Origin: Zarea fungicola
Lineage: Eukaryota; Ascomycota; Sordariomycetes; Hypocreales; Cordycipitaceae
Length of the DNA: 64,000 nt
Reading direction: 5' to 3'
Assembly: GCA_900169235.1 (NCBI GenBank)
Contig: FWCC01000067.1
Span: forward strand, 62,001-126,000
Shown here: in pieces, positions 23,608 through 40,510 of the stretch
How the letters are laid out: every line of letters begins with the position of its first letter
Numbering within the stretch: position 1 is the stretch's first letter
Notes under the pieces: model-generated
The model's input: the letters and a program-made list of their open reading frames with translations, nothing else
Databases searched by the model: none
What the model was told of the DNA's origin: nothing
Translations under genes and position numbers: made by a program

Positions 23608-24559
23608 TACGACTCCGACTGTATCTTATCCTTGAAGCCATCAAATATTTTCGGTTACCGGCGTTATTTTTCGGAGAGGGCTATTGCTCACGGCATATCT
23701 TTTAATCTCGAATCTCGAATTTTTTATTATATCCGCCTCTGTTTTTTACTATTCTTCCAGGCACCAAACACCAAATACACCACAACAAAAAAAAGCACGA
23801 CTCAACAATCTATAATCACTCAACTATGGTGTTCTTTATGGACCTGGAAATGGCGAAACGAACTATTCTTTCAACGCCAGCTTCAATTTCGATTTAATAT
23901 TGGGAGAGGCTGTTTGGTTACAAGTATACAGAGGCTTGCTTTGCATATGACTGAAGTGGGGTTTGTATTCTGATTATGACGAACATGTATTGTTACGCGA
24001 GTCAAAAGTAAGAAGATTGAAGGATTGGGGGGTATTTGTTCACTTCTAAGACTAAACGCACTGATGAGCCAGCTGCTTTATTGATTTATATACGATCGTA
24101 GTATACCCCGAATGCAATTAATGCTCATAGTTTACTAATTTTCTATTGCTTGAATAAGATGTCATGAGATGGCAGAATCTGGCGAAATGCGTGGAGCCGA
24201 TTGAACGTAACGTTAGCAGGCTACTGTTGACAAGAATTCGTGTTGTCAGCAAAATTGTACGGGTGTCTACCAATATGCAAATAGTACATGCCTCATATCT
24301 TCGCCAGCCATGGTTTGTTACTGTAAATATTTATTGCGCCAGTGACTGGTGAGTGACAGCTGTGGGGAAAGCAGCCGATCTTGACAAAGACTAGCTACAG
24401 CTTTCCGCCTCTGTGGCTCAGCTTTGAACTTCACGCCACCACCCACACCGTGCAATCAAAGAGAATTCTTCTCCCAACAAGCTACCTACAGCACCATTTT
24501 TCGAGCCTCTTTGTCGACGCTGTAGTTTAGCATCCATTGTACTTCCTAGCTTCGACACC
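23608..24559. other. Intergenic stretch between the Chs7-like gene and SSL1
   Basis: No coding frame supported. It contains the 3' region of the Chs7-like gene and the promoter of SSL1. Confidence 0.4.
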
Positions 24560-26275
24560 ATGGCCGATTCGGACGGCGAGTTTGTCGACGACAACCTGTC
24601 GGACGACCTCATGGATCACAACGTCGAAGACGAAGACGACGATGACGACCACCACATCCCCGGTGGTGGCCGTACTAGCGGCGGCCGCCCATCACGAACG
24701 AGCGGAAAACCGAGCGGGGGCAGCAGCAGCCGTCCCAAGCGTGGTGCTGGCAAAAAGGATGGGAACAAAAAGAAGAAGAATGCGGCCCAGGCGTGGGAGC
24801 AGTCCCGGCGCACATGGGAGACGGACCTGCCCGAGGAGGGCGAGGACGGTACGCTCGACTTGACGACACTCGAGGCAGAGAAGCGGCGCCGCCTGATGCG
24901 CGATACGACCCCCTTGCAGCGAGGCATCATCCGCCACCTGGTGCTGGTGCTGGACATGTCGTTTGCGATGACGGAAAAGGATATGCTGCCGACGCGGTAC
25001 AGGCTGATGCTGGGGTACGCGGCGGCGTTTGTTCGCGAGTTCTTTGAGCAGAATCCCATCTCGCAGCTGGGAATCGTGGGCATGCGCGACGGCGTGGCCG
25101 TCCGCGTGAGCGACCTTAGCGGCAACCCGACGGAGCATCTGCAGAAGCTCAAGGCATTGGAGAGCCAGGACCCGCAAGGGAATCCGAGTCTACAGAATGC
25201 GCTGGAGATGTGTCGTGGTGCTCTATTGTACGTTTCTTTTTGCTCTTGCTCCCACATCTCCTTGTCCTTCACGACTTGGGGGCGAACTTGAAGGGAATTC
25301 CTTTTTCTTTTATATTGCGCTAACTCGGCCTGTCAAAATAGTCATGCACCTTCCCATGGCACGAGAGAAGTCCTGATCATCTACGGCGCTCTCTTATCTA
25401 GCGACCCGGGTGACGTTCACGAAACGATATCCAGCCTTATCACTGACCGCATCCGCGTGACCATTGTAGGCCTGGCAGCGCACCTGTCCATCTGCGCTGA
25501 GCTCTGCTCGCGCACCAACGCTGGCGATACGTCGCAATACAATGTCGTCATGGACGAGGTGCACTTTAGAGAACTCTTCCTCGCCGCCACCACGCCACCT
25601 ATTACCCGTACAAAAGAGCAGAGCACTGCGAGCCTGCTCATGATGGGATTCCCGTCGCGCGTGCTAGCGCCTGGCGGCACGACAAGCTACTGCGCGTGCC
25701 ACAACAAGCCGTGCCGCGAGGGGTTCCTGTGTACACGCTGCCTAAGCCGCGTCTGTCGATTGCCCGCCGAGTGCCCGTCCTGCTCTCTCACGCTGATTCT
25801 GTCGACGCATCTCGCGCGGTCATACCACCACCTGTTTCCCCTGCGTAATTGGGTAGAGGTATTCTGGGCTGATGCCGTGCGGTCGACGGCGTGCTTTTCG
25901 TGTCAGTGTCCCTTCCCGGCGGTGCCAGCCAGGTTAAAAGACGGCGGTGGCTCTCGTGGCGGTGGCGCTGGAGGAGATAAAAATACCAGCGATGAGGACG
26001 GCGATGAGGGCGATGAGGAGGAGATGAACCGCCGCAAGGCCAAGGGCGTGAGCGAGAGTTCACGGTATGCGTGCGAGGTTTGTGGGAATCACTTTTGCAT
26101 TGATTGCGATGTCTATGCGCATGAGGTTATCCACAACTGCCCCGGGTGCCAGAGTAACATTTCACAGCAACAACTACAAGAACAGCAGCAGCAGCAGCAA
26201 GGAGACGCAATGCATATGAATGGAAATGGGTTGAGTAATGGCCACACTAACGGCGCAATGCTCGTGGATGCGTGA
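24560..26275 (+). CDS. SSL1: TFIIH core subunit Ssl1 (p44)
   Basis: p44/Ssl1 binds and stimulates the Rad3/XPD helicase in TFIIH, acting in transcription initiation and nucleotide excision repair. Exons 24560..25227 and 25342..26275 give 533 residues. The 114-nt intron joins a Phe codon inside ALFHAPSHG. The acidic and Gly/Lys-rich N-terminus (1-75) is followed by AWEQSRRTWE and a von Willebrand A fold starting near residue 126 (HLVLVLDMSFAM, SQLGIVGMRDGVA, REVLIIYGAL). Next is a cysteine-rich segment (YCACHNKPCREGFLCTRC...CPSC). The C-terminal C4C4 RING (CFSC...CEVCGNHFCIDCD...CPGC) is interrupted by a Gly- and Asp/Glu-rich insert of about 50 residues. The tail carries a Gln run. Starts in a CACCATGG context. 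Confidence 0.96.
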
Positions 26276-26887
26276 GGCAGCCACATATTCTACGGAGCAA
26301 TTTTTTGTTTGTTTGGGATTCTGAACAAAAAGGAGTGATAAAACACGAAACAGAGTCCATTGGACAAGAGATGAACCGATTTTTTTAGCGGGTGAATAGA
26401 ATTGGGAAAGCAGAGGCAAGGTAACGACCAGTACTGTAAAAGAGGTCACAATGCAACGATGAATTTTTTGGGGCAAAAGACTAAAGCATTATATACAGGC
26501 GCAACAATTTGGTCGATCAAGTATGACGGGTTATTTAGTCACTTTTGAACAGACAAAAGGCGGAGTTTTTCATGATTACTTTTATAGTTCTTGTATCCTT
26601 ATATTTATATTTATTTTTCTATCTTCATAGTAGCTAAAGCTAGAAAGATCAAAAGTTAAAGTCATTGGCTCATAAAAAGCAAACCAGAGCAAATAACACT
26701 ACTTTGCAAATGCTGGTAAACAACAAGGCGTTGTCATGAAAAATAATTGCTAAACATGTAGATCAAGTTCTTGCTTGACCTGAATACGACCTTGGCTCTT
26801 TACACAAAAGAAAAAGGTTACTTTTTGAAGAAAAACGTTGGCAATGATGCAGAGAATAAGGAGAACAGCTGAAATCCGCTGCCTCTT
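26276..26887. other. Convergent 3' region of SSL1 and HPPD
   Basis: Non-coding A+T-rich stretch between two convergent genes, presumably with both 3' ends. No other element recognised. Confidence 0.5.
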
Positions 26888-29668
<2,781 letters not shown>

Positions 29669-30481
29669 ATGGCTGTCCACATCGACCTCACCCAGCGTGA
29701 CATCAATGTCCTCGAGAAGATGCGCGACCCGGACTACAACCCCGCCGCCAACCTCTTCCTCGACGAACGCTTGCCCCGCGACCCCCAAATTACTGACTCA
29801 GAAGTCTACGACCAAGTCGCCGCCCACGAGCGCCTCATCATCCAGTCCATCCAAGAGCTCGAGGCCGACCTCGCTCAGTCTCAGTCCGAGGATGCTGACC
29901 AAACCGCTGTCTCTGGTTACAAGGCGGCCCTGACAAGGCTTGATGCCCTCATCGCCGAGCACCCCAAATACGCCAGCGCCCGCAACAACCGCGCACAGAT
30001 CATGCGGCGCCTCTACGGCGACCTCATGCTCCTCAACATCACCGCCAGCGCCAGCGTCATGCCGCTCATTACATCACCAACCGCCGAGGGTAAGCGCGCG
30101 GCGTCCGCGCAGGCGCTTGAGGACCTCGAGGCATCCATTATGCTGCTCACACCCGAGTCTCTCTCTACACCAATGGCCCCGACGGCGGCCCGCACGCTCT
30201 CGAGTGCGCTGACGCAGCGAGGTGCCATCTATCTGCAGACGGGCAAGATGCTGGGCGACCGTGCGCTGGACATGGATGAGAGCCGGCCAGAGAGCAACTG
30301 GTCGCAGTACAAATTCCAAGAAGCGGCGTCACACGACCTCGCCCTCGGCGGCCGCTACGGGAACGAAATTGCAAAGAACCTCGCCGTCAGCGTCAATCCG
30401 ACCGCCAAGCTCTGCGGCCAGATCGTTCGTGAAGCTATGCGCAAGGAGTACGGCCCGGGTTTCATGGGACCCGAGAACTAG
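29669..30481 (+). CDS. TPR protein of the TTC36 family
   Basis: Single exon, 270 residues, start context AAAATGGC. The N-terminus LTQRDINVLEKMRDPDYNPAAN resembles the TTC36 opening. TPR helices run from about 75 to 245, with YASARNNRAQIMRRLYGD, ALEDLEASI and the helix pair LTQRGAIYLQTGKM. The end NPTAKLCGQIVREAMRKEYG matches the family's NPYA-LCN terminal motif in position and character. This order (NNRAQ, ALEDL, QRG, NP-LC) is what I rely on. TTC36 is about 190 residues in mammals; the extra length here lies in the linkers. Mouse TTC36 has been reported to protect HPPD from degradation, and this gene lies next to HPPD, so a role in tyrosine catabolism is an attractive inference. Predicted soluble; no catalytic motif. 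Confidence 0.82.
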   Translation: MAVHIDLTQRDINVLEKMRDPDYNPAANLFLDERLPRDPQITDSEVYDQVAAHERLIIQSIQELEADLAQSQSEDADQTAVSGYKAALTRLDALIAEHPKYASARNNRAQIMRRLYGDLMLLNITASASVMPLITSPTAEGKRAASAQALEDLEASIMLLTPESLSTPMAPTAARTLSSALTQRGAIYLQTGKMLGDRALDMDESRPESNWSQYKFQEAASHDLALGGRYGNEIAKNLAVSVNPTAKLCGQIVREAMRKEYGPGFMGPEN

Positions 30482-30638
30482 TCCGCATTCCGTGTTTCTT
30501 CTTCCTCTCGATTGTGAATAGAGCCTTTTTTTTGTCCTTTCAAAAGGGTATCAATGGTGGATTTTATTATACAGCAAGCTACTAGCATTTGGGTATATCA
30601 TAATGGCGTTTTTGCTGTTAGAATTTTGAAAACAGTGT

Positions 30639-30889
30639 TTATGAGGCTGGTGCCGATTTGAGACCCAATCGCCTGCACAATTAATAGAATTAGCATATGT
30701 ACAATGATTCAATGAAAGTTAGTTCAATGAGTAGAAGTTATACCGTAATCCAGTTTGAACCGTCTGGCTGGTAGTATTGCCTTTGGCCGCTTCTTCTCTG
30801 TTGATGCGCAGCGCGGCTGCTGACAAGCCAATAGCAACCGCAAAAATCGGATCAGCGACTTTTGAAATGATGTACGTTGGCGCAGGCAT
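30639..30889 (-). CDS. NCE101: Non-classical export protein Nce101
   Basis: Exons complement(30639..30672, 30744..30889) give 59 residues. The 71-nt intron has a GTATAAC donor, a TGCTAAT branch point and a TGCAG acceptor. The N-terminal block PTYIISKVADPIFAVAIGL matches the Nce101 pattern (short polar start, K-x-x-DP, one membrane span). It is followed by RINREEAAKGNTTSQT and a basic end. Yeast Nce101 was described in secretion of leaderless proteins; the mechanism is poorly defined. The gene faces the 3' end of the TTC36-like gene (157 bp apart) and diverges from RPL27 (358 bp). It is too short and too split to appear as a long ORF. Confidence 0.85.
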
Positions 30890-31247
30890 TTTCAAATTCT
30901 GTCAAATGACTGTGATGGGAATAAAAGGACTAACTAAATAGCTGTCCAATTGGCTTCCCATGCATACAAAGGAGAGCAACGGCCGAGTCGAAGGGTGAAG
31001 CTTGAGACTGGATGACTAAGCTTGGAGCTAACAGGTAGTTGAGCCAATAGTTCCAAGTCACGTGGGTAATGCTCCAACTGTTGCGCAACTCTGCATTGAC
31101 ATTGCACGTGACCGGGCACACTCGCTTGGGAAAGCAGCCCACAAACCCCAAAAAAATTTACACCAGCCCAAATTTACCGGATCACGGCTGAGCCAGAGTG
31201 TGTTTGAAAACCTTCCTACCCAACCACACACACCACATCCCGCCAAA
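30890..31247. promoter_or_regulatory. Bidirectional promoter NCE101 / RPL27 with paired CACGTG motifs
   Basis: 358 bp between two divergent starts. GTCACGTG at 31057-31064 and its reverse complement CACGTGAC at 31105-31112 form an inverted pair of E-box-like sites. Regulation of both genes from these sites is inference. The leader before 31248 is CA-rich. Confidence 0.5.
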
Positions 31248-32269
31248 ATGAAGTTCCTCAAGGTCGGCCGTGTCGCCATCATCACCCGAGGCCGCTATGC
31301 CGGCAAGAAGGTACGGCTATTCTAATAACTGTCAATTTCTATACGTCTGTCGTCGGCGCATCTGCATTGGAGGAATGGGCAAATTTTGGATTTAGGGAAT
31401 CTTGGAAGATACGAACCGAAACATCGAAGAGAGAAAAGGCTTGCCATCACAAAACTGGATACGGATTAGCATTGGAAATTCACCCGCTACGGTTGACTTG
31501 CTTCATGTCGAAATTTTGGTGTACGAACTTGGCAATGGATATAAGTCTTTACAAGCGACGCGAAGCTCGAGTTGCGGCACAAGATTGTCCACTCCAACCA
31601 CACACCAACCTCGATCCAGCATCATCTTCCGAGACGCAACGCCTATCAAATGTGAATCTACATCCAGGAGTAATGCTGCAACTGTTTTCTCTCTCGATTT
31701 CAAGCCGTCGAAACGGCTTTTGTTCTTTCAAGGTCCCAAAGGCCCTACATAGGACGAACCACCCTTATAGATGCGACGACGACGATAACATGACATTACC
31801 CAGACAGCAGGCCATATATGTAAATACTAACACGTGCCTGTTCAGGTTGTCATCATCCAGCCCGTTGACAACGGCAACAAGCCCCACCCCTTCGGTCACG
31901 CTGTGGTTGCCGGCATCGAGCGCTACCCCTCCAAGATCACCCGCCGCATGTCCAAGACCCGCCAGGAGAAGCGCTCGAAGGTCAAGCCCTTCATCAAGGT
32001 GATTAACTACAATCACCTGATGCCCACCCGCTACACCCTGGAGCTCGAGGGCCTCAAGGGTTCCGTCACCGCCGACACCTTCAAGGAGGTCAGCCAGCGC
32101 GAGGACGCCAAGAAGACGGTCAAGAAGGCTCTGGAGGAGCGCTACACGAGCGGCAAGAACCGCTGGTTCTTTACTCCTTTGAGTATGTTTCTCTTTCTCC
32201 CTTCTCCTAGGTGCATACACCTATGAAAAATTGCATGAATACTAACGGGTTTCCTTTACAGAGTTCTAA
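31248..32269 (+). CDS. RPL27: 60S ribosomal protein L27 (eL27)
   Basis: Component of the large cytosolic ribosomal subunit. Exons 31248..31310, 31846..32182 and 32262..32269 give 135 residues, the family length. The sequence is canonical: [42 protein letters not shown], the KOW-domain region, [15 protein letters not shown] and an end in [10 protein letters not shown]. The last coding exon is 8 nt (AG TTC TAA). The first intron is 535 nt, far longer than any other in the window, and begins after codon 21. Long first introns are common in fungal ribosomal-protein genes and can host regulatory elements or snoRNAs; I found no clear C/D boxes in it. The start context is CCAAAATGAAG. Confidence 0.97.
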
Positions 32270-33253
32270 ATCATTTTTCTCCATTATGGTCAAGGAGTTG
32301 GCGGGAATGTAAAGAAAGCATTTCGAATTGGCATCGATTTGAAAAGGAAAATAAAAGCAGCCCGGATTTTTTTTATTTAAATGGGCTTTTTTTCCCTCAG
32401 ATTTGGTAAAGAGCCATTCGTTCCACACACACAAAAAATTCAAATGATTTTAAAAACAACAAAGGACAACCTTGTTTACGTGCGTCGTTTGATGATTTTG
32501 CGATGTGATCTGCAAACAAAAATGTGTGTTGGTACAAGGCCAAAAGACAGAAGGTGATGATGGATGGTGTTTTCTTTTTGGGGGAGTCGATATGATTCTG
32601 GCATGAATACAAAAAAAATCAATCAATATTTGCAATGTCGTGGCGAGAGAATAACATGGCTTGATGAAGACATTACAAGAAAACTGCAGAGGAGCGGGGG
32701 CGACTGATTATGATGCCACTCAGGCCAACATGACTTACACTTGACAATTTCTCGGCTGACTCTGACATCTCATCACCCCCCTGGACTCGGTTCCGATTAG
32801 ATTCAATTCTAAAATCAAGAAAAAAAATCATCTATACATTTCTATACAGTCAAACGCCGTCTAAAATACATGTGGCTAGACTCGGGGTATGTTTTCCTTC
32901 GTTTTTGTCCATTTTCTCTTTTTTCGTCTCCGGACTCTGCTTAATGCTCTTGATCTTCATGGCGGGTTTCATGGCAGCTGTCCTCGCATTTTGCCGCACC
33001 TAGCTTCAATAAAATTTAACTATGCAATGAGATCATGTCTCCAGAGTTCATGTTTTTCCTCCGCTGCGTTGATTCCTCCCCGTCCGAATTATGGAGTTAA
33101 AAGGGCGAGCCATCACATCTGGCCTCATGGTGATGGATTCGTTCCAGGCTAAGATGCAGTGTCGCCGTGCGCGAAGAGAAAAAAAAAAAGAAAGCAAGTG
33201 TTTGTCCACTTGCGATGCTTTAACAGACTTGTACATTATGCATTGGTACCAAC
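32270..33253. other. Convergent 3' region of RPL27 and the TPT transporter
   Basis: Non-coding by inspection; A+T-rich with poly-A and poly-T runs. No gene or repeat family recognised. Confidence 0.45.
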
Positions 33254-34653
33254 TCAGTTGGCATCAGTCTTGCCCATCTTTGTGACGCTGGCGAGAGCCC
33301 TGGAGGGATTGTAGTCGCCCGCATAGGAGGGAGCAAGACCACTGAATAGGACGGCAAATGTAAAGACGATGAGAACAAGGATGCTGAGCTTGCGCAGGAC
33401 AGGCTTGCGAACACCAAACTCGGCCCACTGACGAGAAGCCTCGCCTGCGTAGCCCTTGAGCTGATCGAAGCCAAGCTTGTAGTAGACCATGCCGCCAAGA
33501 GCAACCGAGTAGCCAAAGAACTGCAGGGGGCTTACAGCAGTACCCCAGATGACCATGGACGCGGCAACGAGCATAATGTCCTTGAGGACACCGCACAGAG
33601 TCAGTACAACGGCAGAGGTCTTGCCAATCTGTCACTGTCATTAGTACGAGAGGCGCAATGGGCAAGTATGAAATGGCTACTAACCAGGAAGACAACAGAA
33701 ACGTTGAGCATGAAAGCGCACAGACCGTTGAGGAAGAAGGTGAAGAGACCGACATGGTAAACCTCGGCCATGGTAACCTTGGGAACCTCCCAGAAGAGGG
33801 CGACAAGACCGTTCATGACAGCGCAAACAGGTGCAAAGTAGTAAAGAGACACGAGGGGGTCCATCTTGAAGTCGGCGGAGCTCAGAAGGCGCTGGACCAT
33901 GGTGAGACGTAGAGCTTCAAACAGAATACCGGCCATCTGGAAAAGGAAGCCGACGAGAACAAAGTCAATTTCACCAAACGAGGCGATAATGACACCGACG
34001 ACAATGGCGGAGACGTTAAGGAACTGCTTCAGGTTGGGCTGAGAGACTCCAAGCGACCAACCAGCGAGGAGTACGGCGACAGGAGTGGTGGCCTTGAGCA
34101 TCTGGATGAAGGCGACGGACAGGTAGAGGTAGGTCAGGTTACCACAAATCAAACTCAGACTGAAGAAGAGACCAATGGGGACAACAGCGCGGAGGTAGAC
34201 ACGGCCAGTCATCTTGACATTTTTGCGGCCATCGAGGACTGTCGTCCAGCGGGCGAGGGCTTGGGTGACAATGGTGGCAAAGACCAGGTGGTAAGTGGTG
34301 AGGATAACAGGGTAGCCTGCAAATGGTCTTAGCATATAAAGCGTCGCAGCTTTCGTTGTCGAGGCAAAGCTAGGCAAGGGAACAACACGTACGAAACTTG
34401 AGGGTATCGAGAACCCACTTGTTGAAGAGGATGACAGAAGAAGAGAACCCAATCCATGTGCTGTGAATATTGTTAGTGTGTTGATTCGCAAAGAGCTGCT
34501 GCAGGTTGTATCCTACACCACATAGACGATCGGGGGCAAGCCGCCACTGGCAGGCTGAGGCTTCTCGGCTACAGGGTTGACAGTGGGCAAGACTGGCGAG
34601 GAAGCGCGAGGCGAATCGCCAGAGACGCGCACCTTGTCTTCTATGGAAGACAT
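33254..34653 (-). CDS. Triose-phosphate/nucleotide-sugar transporter (TPT family, DMT superfamily)
   Basis: Probably moves a nucleotide sugar or sugar phosphate across a Golgi/ER membrane; the substrate cannot be read from sequence. Exons complement(33254..33628, 33685..34316, 34393..34460, 34517..34653) give 403 residues. A polar N-terminus of about 40 residues leads into about ten helices: VTWIGFSSSVILFNKWVLDT, RYPVILTTYHLVFATIVTQ, GNLTYLYLSVAFIQMLKATTPV, and EALRLTMVQRLL. The signature IGKTSAVVLTLCGVLKDIML and the block GGMVYYKLGF close the fold. The FNKW, MLKA-TPV and KT-vl-gv-KD motifs are the family hallmarks. The C-terminus is polar and faces the cytosol. Introns are 56, 76 and 56 nt. 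Close relatives in fungi are mostly uncharacterised. Confidence 0.9.
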
Positions 34654-37600
34654 TGTGAGTTATGTATTGGTGAAGGTTCGCTGTACGTGTTACCCGGAAG
34701 GGGGCGAAAAGAGTCGAAAAGGTCGTTATCGCGTGCTTTTTTGAGCTGCCAGTGCTTCAAAAAGAAAAGTGAGGTGCTTGGAAGAAGTTGCGGAGTGAAT
34801 GAGGCTCTGGCGCAGTCGCAAACCAGGGGCAGTAGAAGAGAAGAAAAAAACGAATGTGCTTGTCAACGACAGGGACTTTAGAGAGCGGTATAGTTTAAAG
34901 GAATTGAAAGACTAAAAGGGTAAACCGAAAAGTCCCAAAGTAGGAAACGAAGAATGCAATGCAAAAAGCTTTTCAAGCAAAAGCCTGGGCAAGAAAAGGC
35001 AGGGCAAACGAGGCCGTGGGGGAGGATGACAAGAAAAAATAAAAATAAAAACGGCCAAATCGTTAGTTGGCAGTCTCCTGACGATATAGGCCGCGTTCCT
35101 CGCAGTGACGTTGGCGAGGCTTGCGGGCACCGCTAACAGGGACTAAGGCGGGATAGACGTGCTGGGCAGGGGTCACGCAGACTCTGGACGGAGTACCAGT
35201 GGACACAGTGGGTGTCTGTAGCGGTCCACTAGAAAGGCCAGTCGTGGGCAATTTGGGGGGACTTGGGGCACACCGGGAGCGTAGGTAACGTTCAATAAAG
35301 TTAGTAGGTACCACGTTAAAAAGGTCACTAATAATGTTTCGTTCCAGAGGCAGGCTTTGACGCAATTTGTGCCGCACGCACTAGTTACTTCAGGCAGGTA
35401 GGAACCTCTTTGAGTGGTGTACTAATCTTGGTTGGTGCACGATAAGAATGCCAAGTCTCTCCCGTTGGTGCTAATTTGTTCCTGGATTCGCTAAAATTAG
35501 ACACCCATTGTGCATGATGTACAAGCAACCACAGTATTCATCAAACAGATTCAGTAACTAGGGAAAAAATTGAAAAGGAATTTAATAATAAACTACTACT
35601 CCGTATAAAAAATTATTGCAACACAATGCTGAGTAGCCTTTTGATGTTCGGCCCCCTTACTCCGTAAAATGATACATCAAAGGGGATTTTGTCCCCTGGC
35701 GGATCGTCCCCTCTGTGACGCGTAAGAGGAGGCGATCATGGAGCGGACCGCAACTTCTGTTCAACAGGCAAACAGGGCAGCCATTTGGAAGATATGTGCG
35801 GTTGATCAGGGGGGTTTTAAGGGATTGTGACCTAGGTGCTAGGTTTTCGCCTATTTCGAAACTCTGACAGTCAAGAGCCAGTCCAAGAATCGCAGTGTTA
35901 CGAAGCGGAAGACTCGTGGAAGAGATGCCAGGAGAATATCTCGCCAGCGGGGCCACCCACTAGAACAGAGTACATTGGCCCCTTACTGTCCGACGAATTA
36001 GCTCGTAGCGAATCAAACTTGGCACGTTGTGGCCTCGCCACCAACCGTGGCATTTTTTTTGGGGTGGTGGTGTGGAAGTCATTAATTTATTAGTGCAGAA
36101 GTTGATATGAATTTAATTTTATTTTAAATCAACCTTTAGTACGCTACTCTGTACAGATTTCAATATATATTCCGTACATGGCAAGTGTCTTTCGTGTCTT
36201 ACCGACTCCCTTTTTCGCATCTATTCTCTCAAACTTTGTAGATAGTGAGCATGCCAGTGGCAAGCTAACTAAATGAGTTGCCGAGGCTTTGTACAGATCT
36301 TCTTGTAGAGACGGAAGGTTATTGGTTGTGTCAGTACTGGTCTCAAGACACCTATTTACCGGAGTAAATGGAATGGTTGGATCAATCTATGCGTCATTGT
36401 TTTTCTCAAAGACTTGCAAGAATTCTCACAATAATACATCTCTAGTGATTAGTTACTCGTAAGATGTCGTCGGCTTGCCGCACGCTAAGCTGCGTTGACT
36501 GTTGTATCGCGTGCGGGTGGCACGAGGCTGCGGACCACAGTTGGAATAGCGTCAGAAAGCCCAGTCGAAAAGCTTGTCGTCCCATGTCTCCATGTACATA
36601 AATCTAGAGAGGGGTTTGATGCCAGGCGAGAAACCTTGTCCAGCATCTTCTAGCCGTTTGGGCAACTTCAGAATTGCCTCACGTTCCGTGTTGGGACGAG
36701 GCCTTGATGTGTAAACTCAAGCAAGTTTAGATGATTTCTTGGATAGAGCACGTGCAAAATCTGTACTTGATCTTGCAGCCTACCCGCGGCTACTACCAGT
36801 AGTACGGTATTTCCAGAAGTCAGCCACAGCCAGCGCCGAACCAGATGGTGGCCACCAGGGCAGCCAAGTGCCCCAGGGATCAACAAATCTCGTCTCAGGA
36901 CTAGGATACATACAGCCTTCATACTCTGCTTCTAGAGCGGCTCCTCTTCTTTCTTTACGTCATTTTCATACCAGTAGAAAATGCGGTACTTGCACGACTT
37001 CCCGACTGACATAGCTTTCGCTTGTTGATTGTGTGATTGTCAAGCCGGTGGAACGCGGACGGGGATGATCGGTGATCTGTTTGTTTCATACTTGTGTGGC
37101 TAGACATTCCAACAGCCAACCACTACTTGCATGGACTTTGATGTACCGAAACAAGCACGACAAGCAACGAAACATCTCCAATTTACGCCCCAGTAATCCG
37201 GTCGCAGCGACCAGCGCCGATCTTGCGTGATGACATGGCAACAAAGGAACACAGAGATGCTGTACGTTTTGTAAATGCCAGGGAGAGATGAAGTCCATCG
37301 GATCGGCACCTTTGCACTCCCCTGGACACAAATGACAGATGGGATTATGGAATTCTGAAATTCTGAAATTCTGAAATAGGACTGACGTCACTCTTTCTTA
37401 GGAAATTGATGGCTAATTCTTGTCCAATCAATTTCGATCGCCGAGGATGTTGGTTACGGGCTTACAGCTAATATCTTGCTAGATTAGTGTCAAGCTTGGA
37501 TGCCTTAGCTTATCGGCAGTGACCGGATTGCTTGTTCGTGTTTGCTTCTGGCATGCGAGAGGCTTACACAAGAACCGGCGACAGAGTGGATGCTCCAAAA

Positions 37601-38601
37601 GTCTTTTATACGTAATATGTGTTTCTGTCGTGATATCTCGATACTGCGACTATATTGTTTAAATGACAGAGTGGACTTGGCGTTGTAGAGGAAATTAAAG
37701 ACAGCAGCACGCGCGCTAGCCACCTTAACCTGAATTAGAGAAATAAATCAAGCAGTTCTCCGAGAATCAAGGATAATCCCCAGATATACAACGGCGTGGG
37801 AGTTTACTGGATGCAGCTCAATTGCGTTGAAGCACATGACAACAATTGGTTACCCTGCACCAAGAACGAAGCCCAAACAGGTACTCGGCGCACGCAGAAG
37901 AAATTCTGAACTGAGCAGATCGCCAACAAACCCAGACAACCTACTAACTAGCGACATGTTTGACAGGCGTCTTCTACCCGGTCGCTGGCTGGTATCCTGC
38001 CGGCGGTGGGGAGCGGGCTGTGCAACAAGGGACGTCAATCCTTGTACTCACTAGGCGGCAGGTTTTAAACAACGAACCAGGGGGAGAAGTTGGAGCAATC
38101 AAGCACCAAAAAGTCAAATAAAATAAACCAAAATTAAAGACGGCTAAACTGACCCATCAAGTATCGGCCCCAGAGCCACGAGGAGTGGGTCAACCTCCAT
38201 TGACCCCTGTAGACATTAATCTTAGGTGCATTGGGCTTGGTTGTTTGGTTGCTTGGGTAGTAGGTAATCAATTATTTTCAGGGCGCCCAGAAGAGTTTCC
38301 AGGAGACTGCTCTGGCAAAAAGCGGCCGTCCCCAACCCGCCAGGTAAAAAGAGGCTGCGGTGCACTTTCTGGGGAGACGCCGCTACCAAGTCCTTACGCG
38401 TAACACCGCCTTCTTCAGCGTTCTGCTTCTTTGTCAAGTTGATTGGATACTGACTCTCCATCACCATACATACCCGCTGTGTTGCTTTCTCCGACTTTCC
38501 TAGTTTTTAACCTTTTATTTCTGCGCTGCTTGCTTCATTCTACATCATTCTCAGTTCCCAAAGCCTTTTAGTCCAGCCTTTTCGATACCCCCACCATCAC
38601 C
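34654..38601. other. 4-kb gene-poor region
   Basis: No supported gene. Scattered open frames under 105 codons carry no domain. Stretches around 35.5-36.2 kb look very A+T-rich. A 24-bp tandem repeat sits at 37351-37374. The right end contains the promoter and a CT-rich leader of the UGM gene. One explanation is a mutated relic of a repeat; I cannot test this by eye. Confidence 0.4.
37351..37374. repeat. 8-bp tandem repeat, three copies
   Basis: AATTCTGA three times without mismatch, in non-coding DNA. Confidence 0.8.
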
Positions 38602-40510
<1,909 letters not shown>

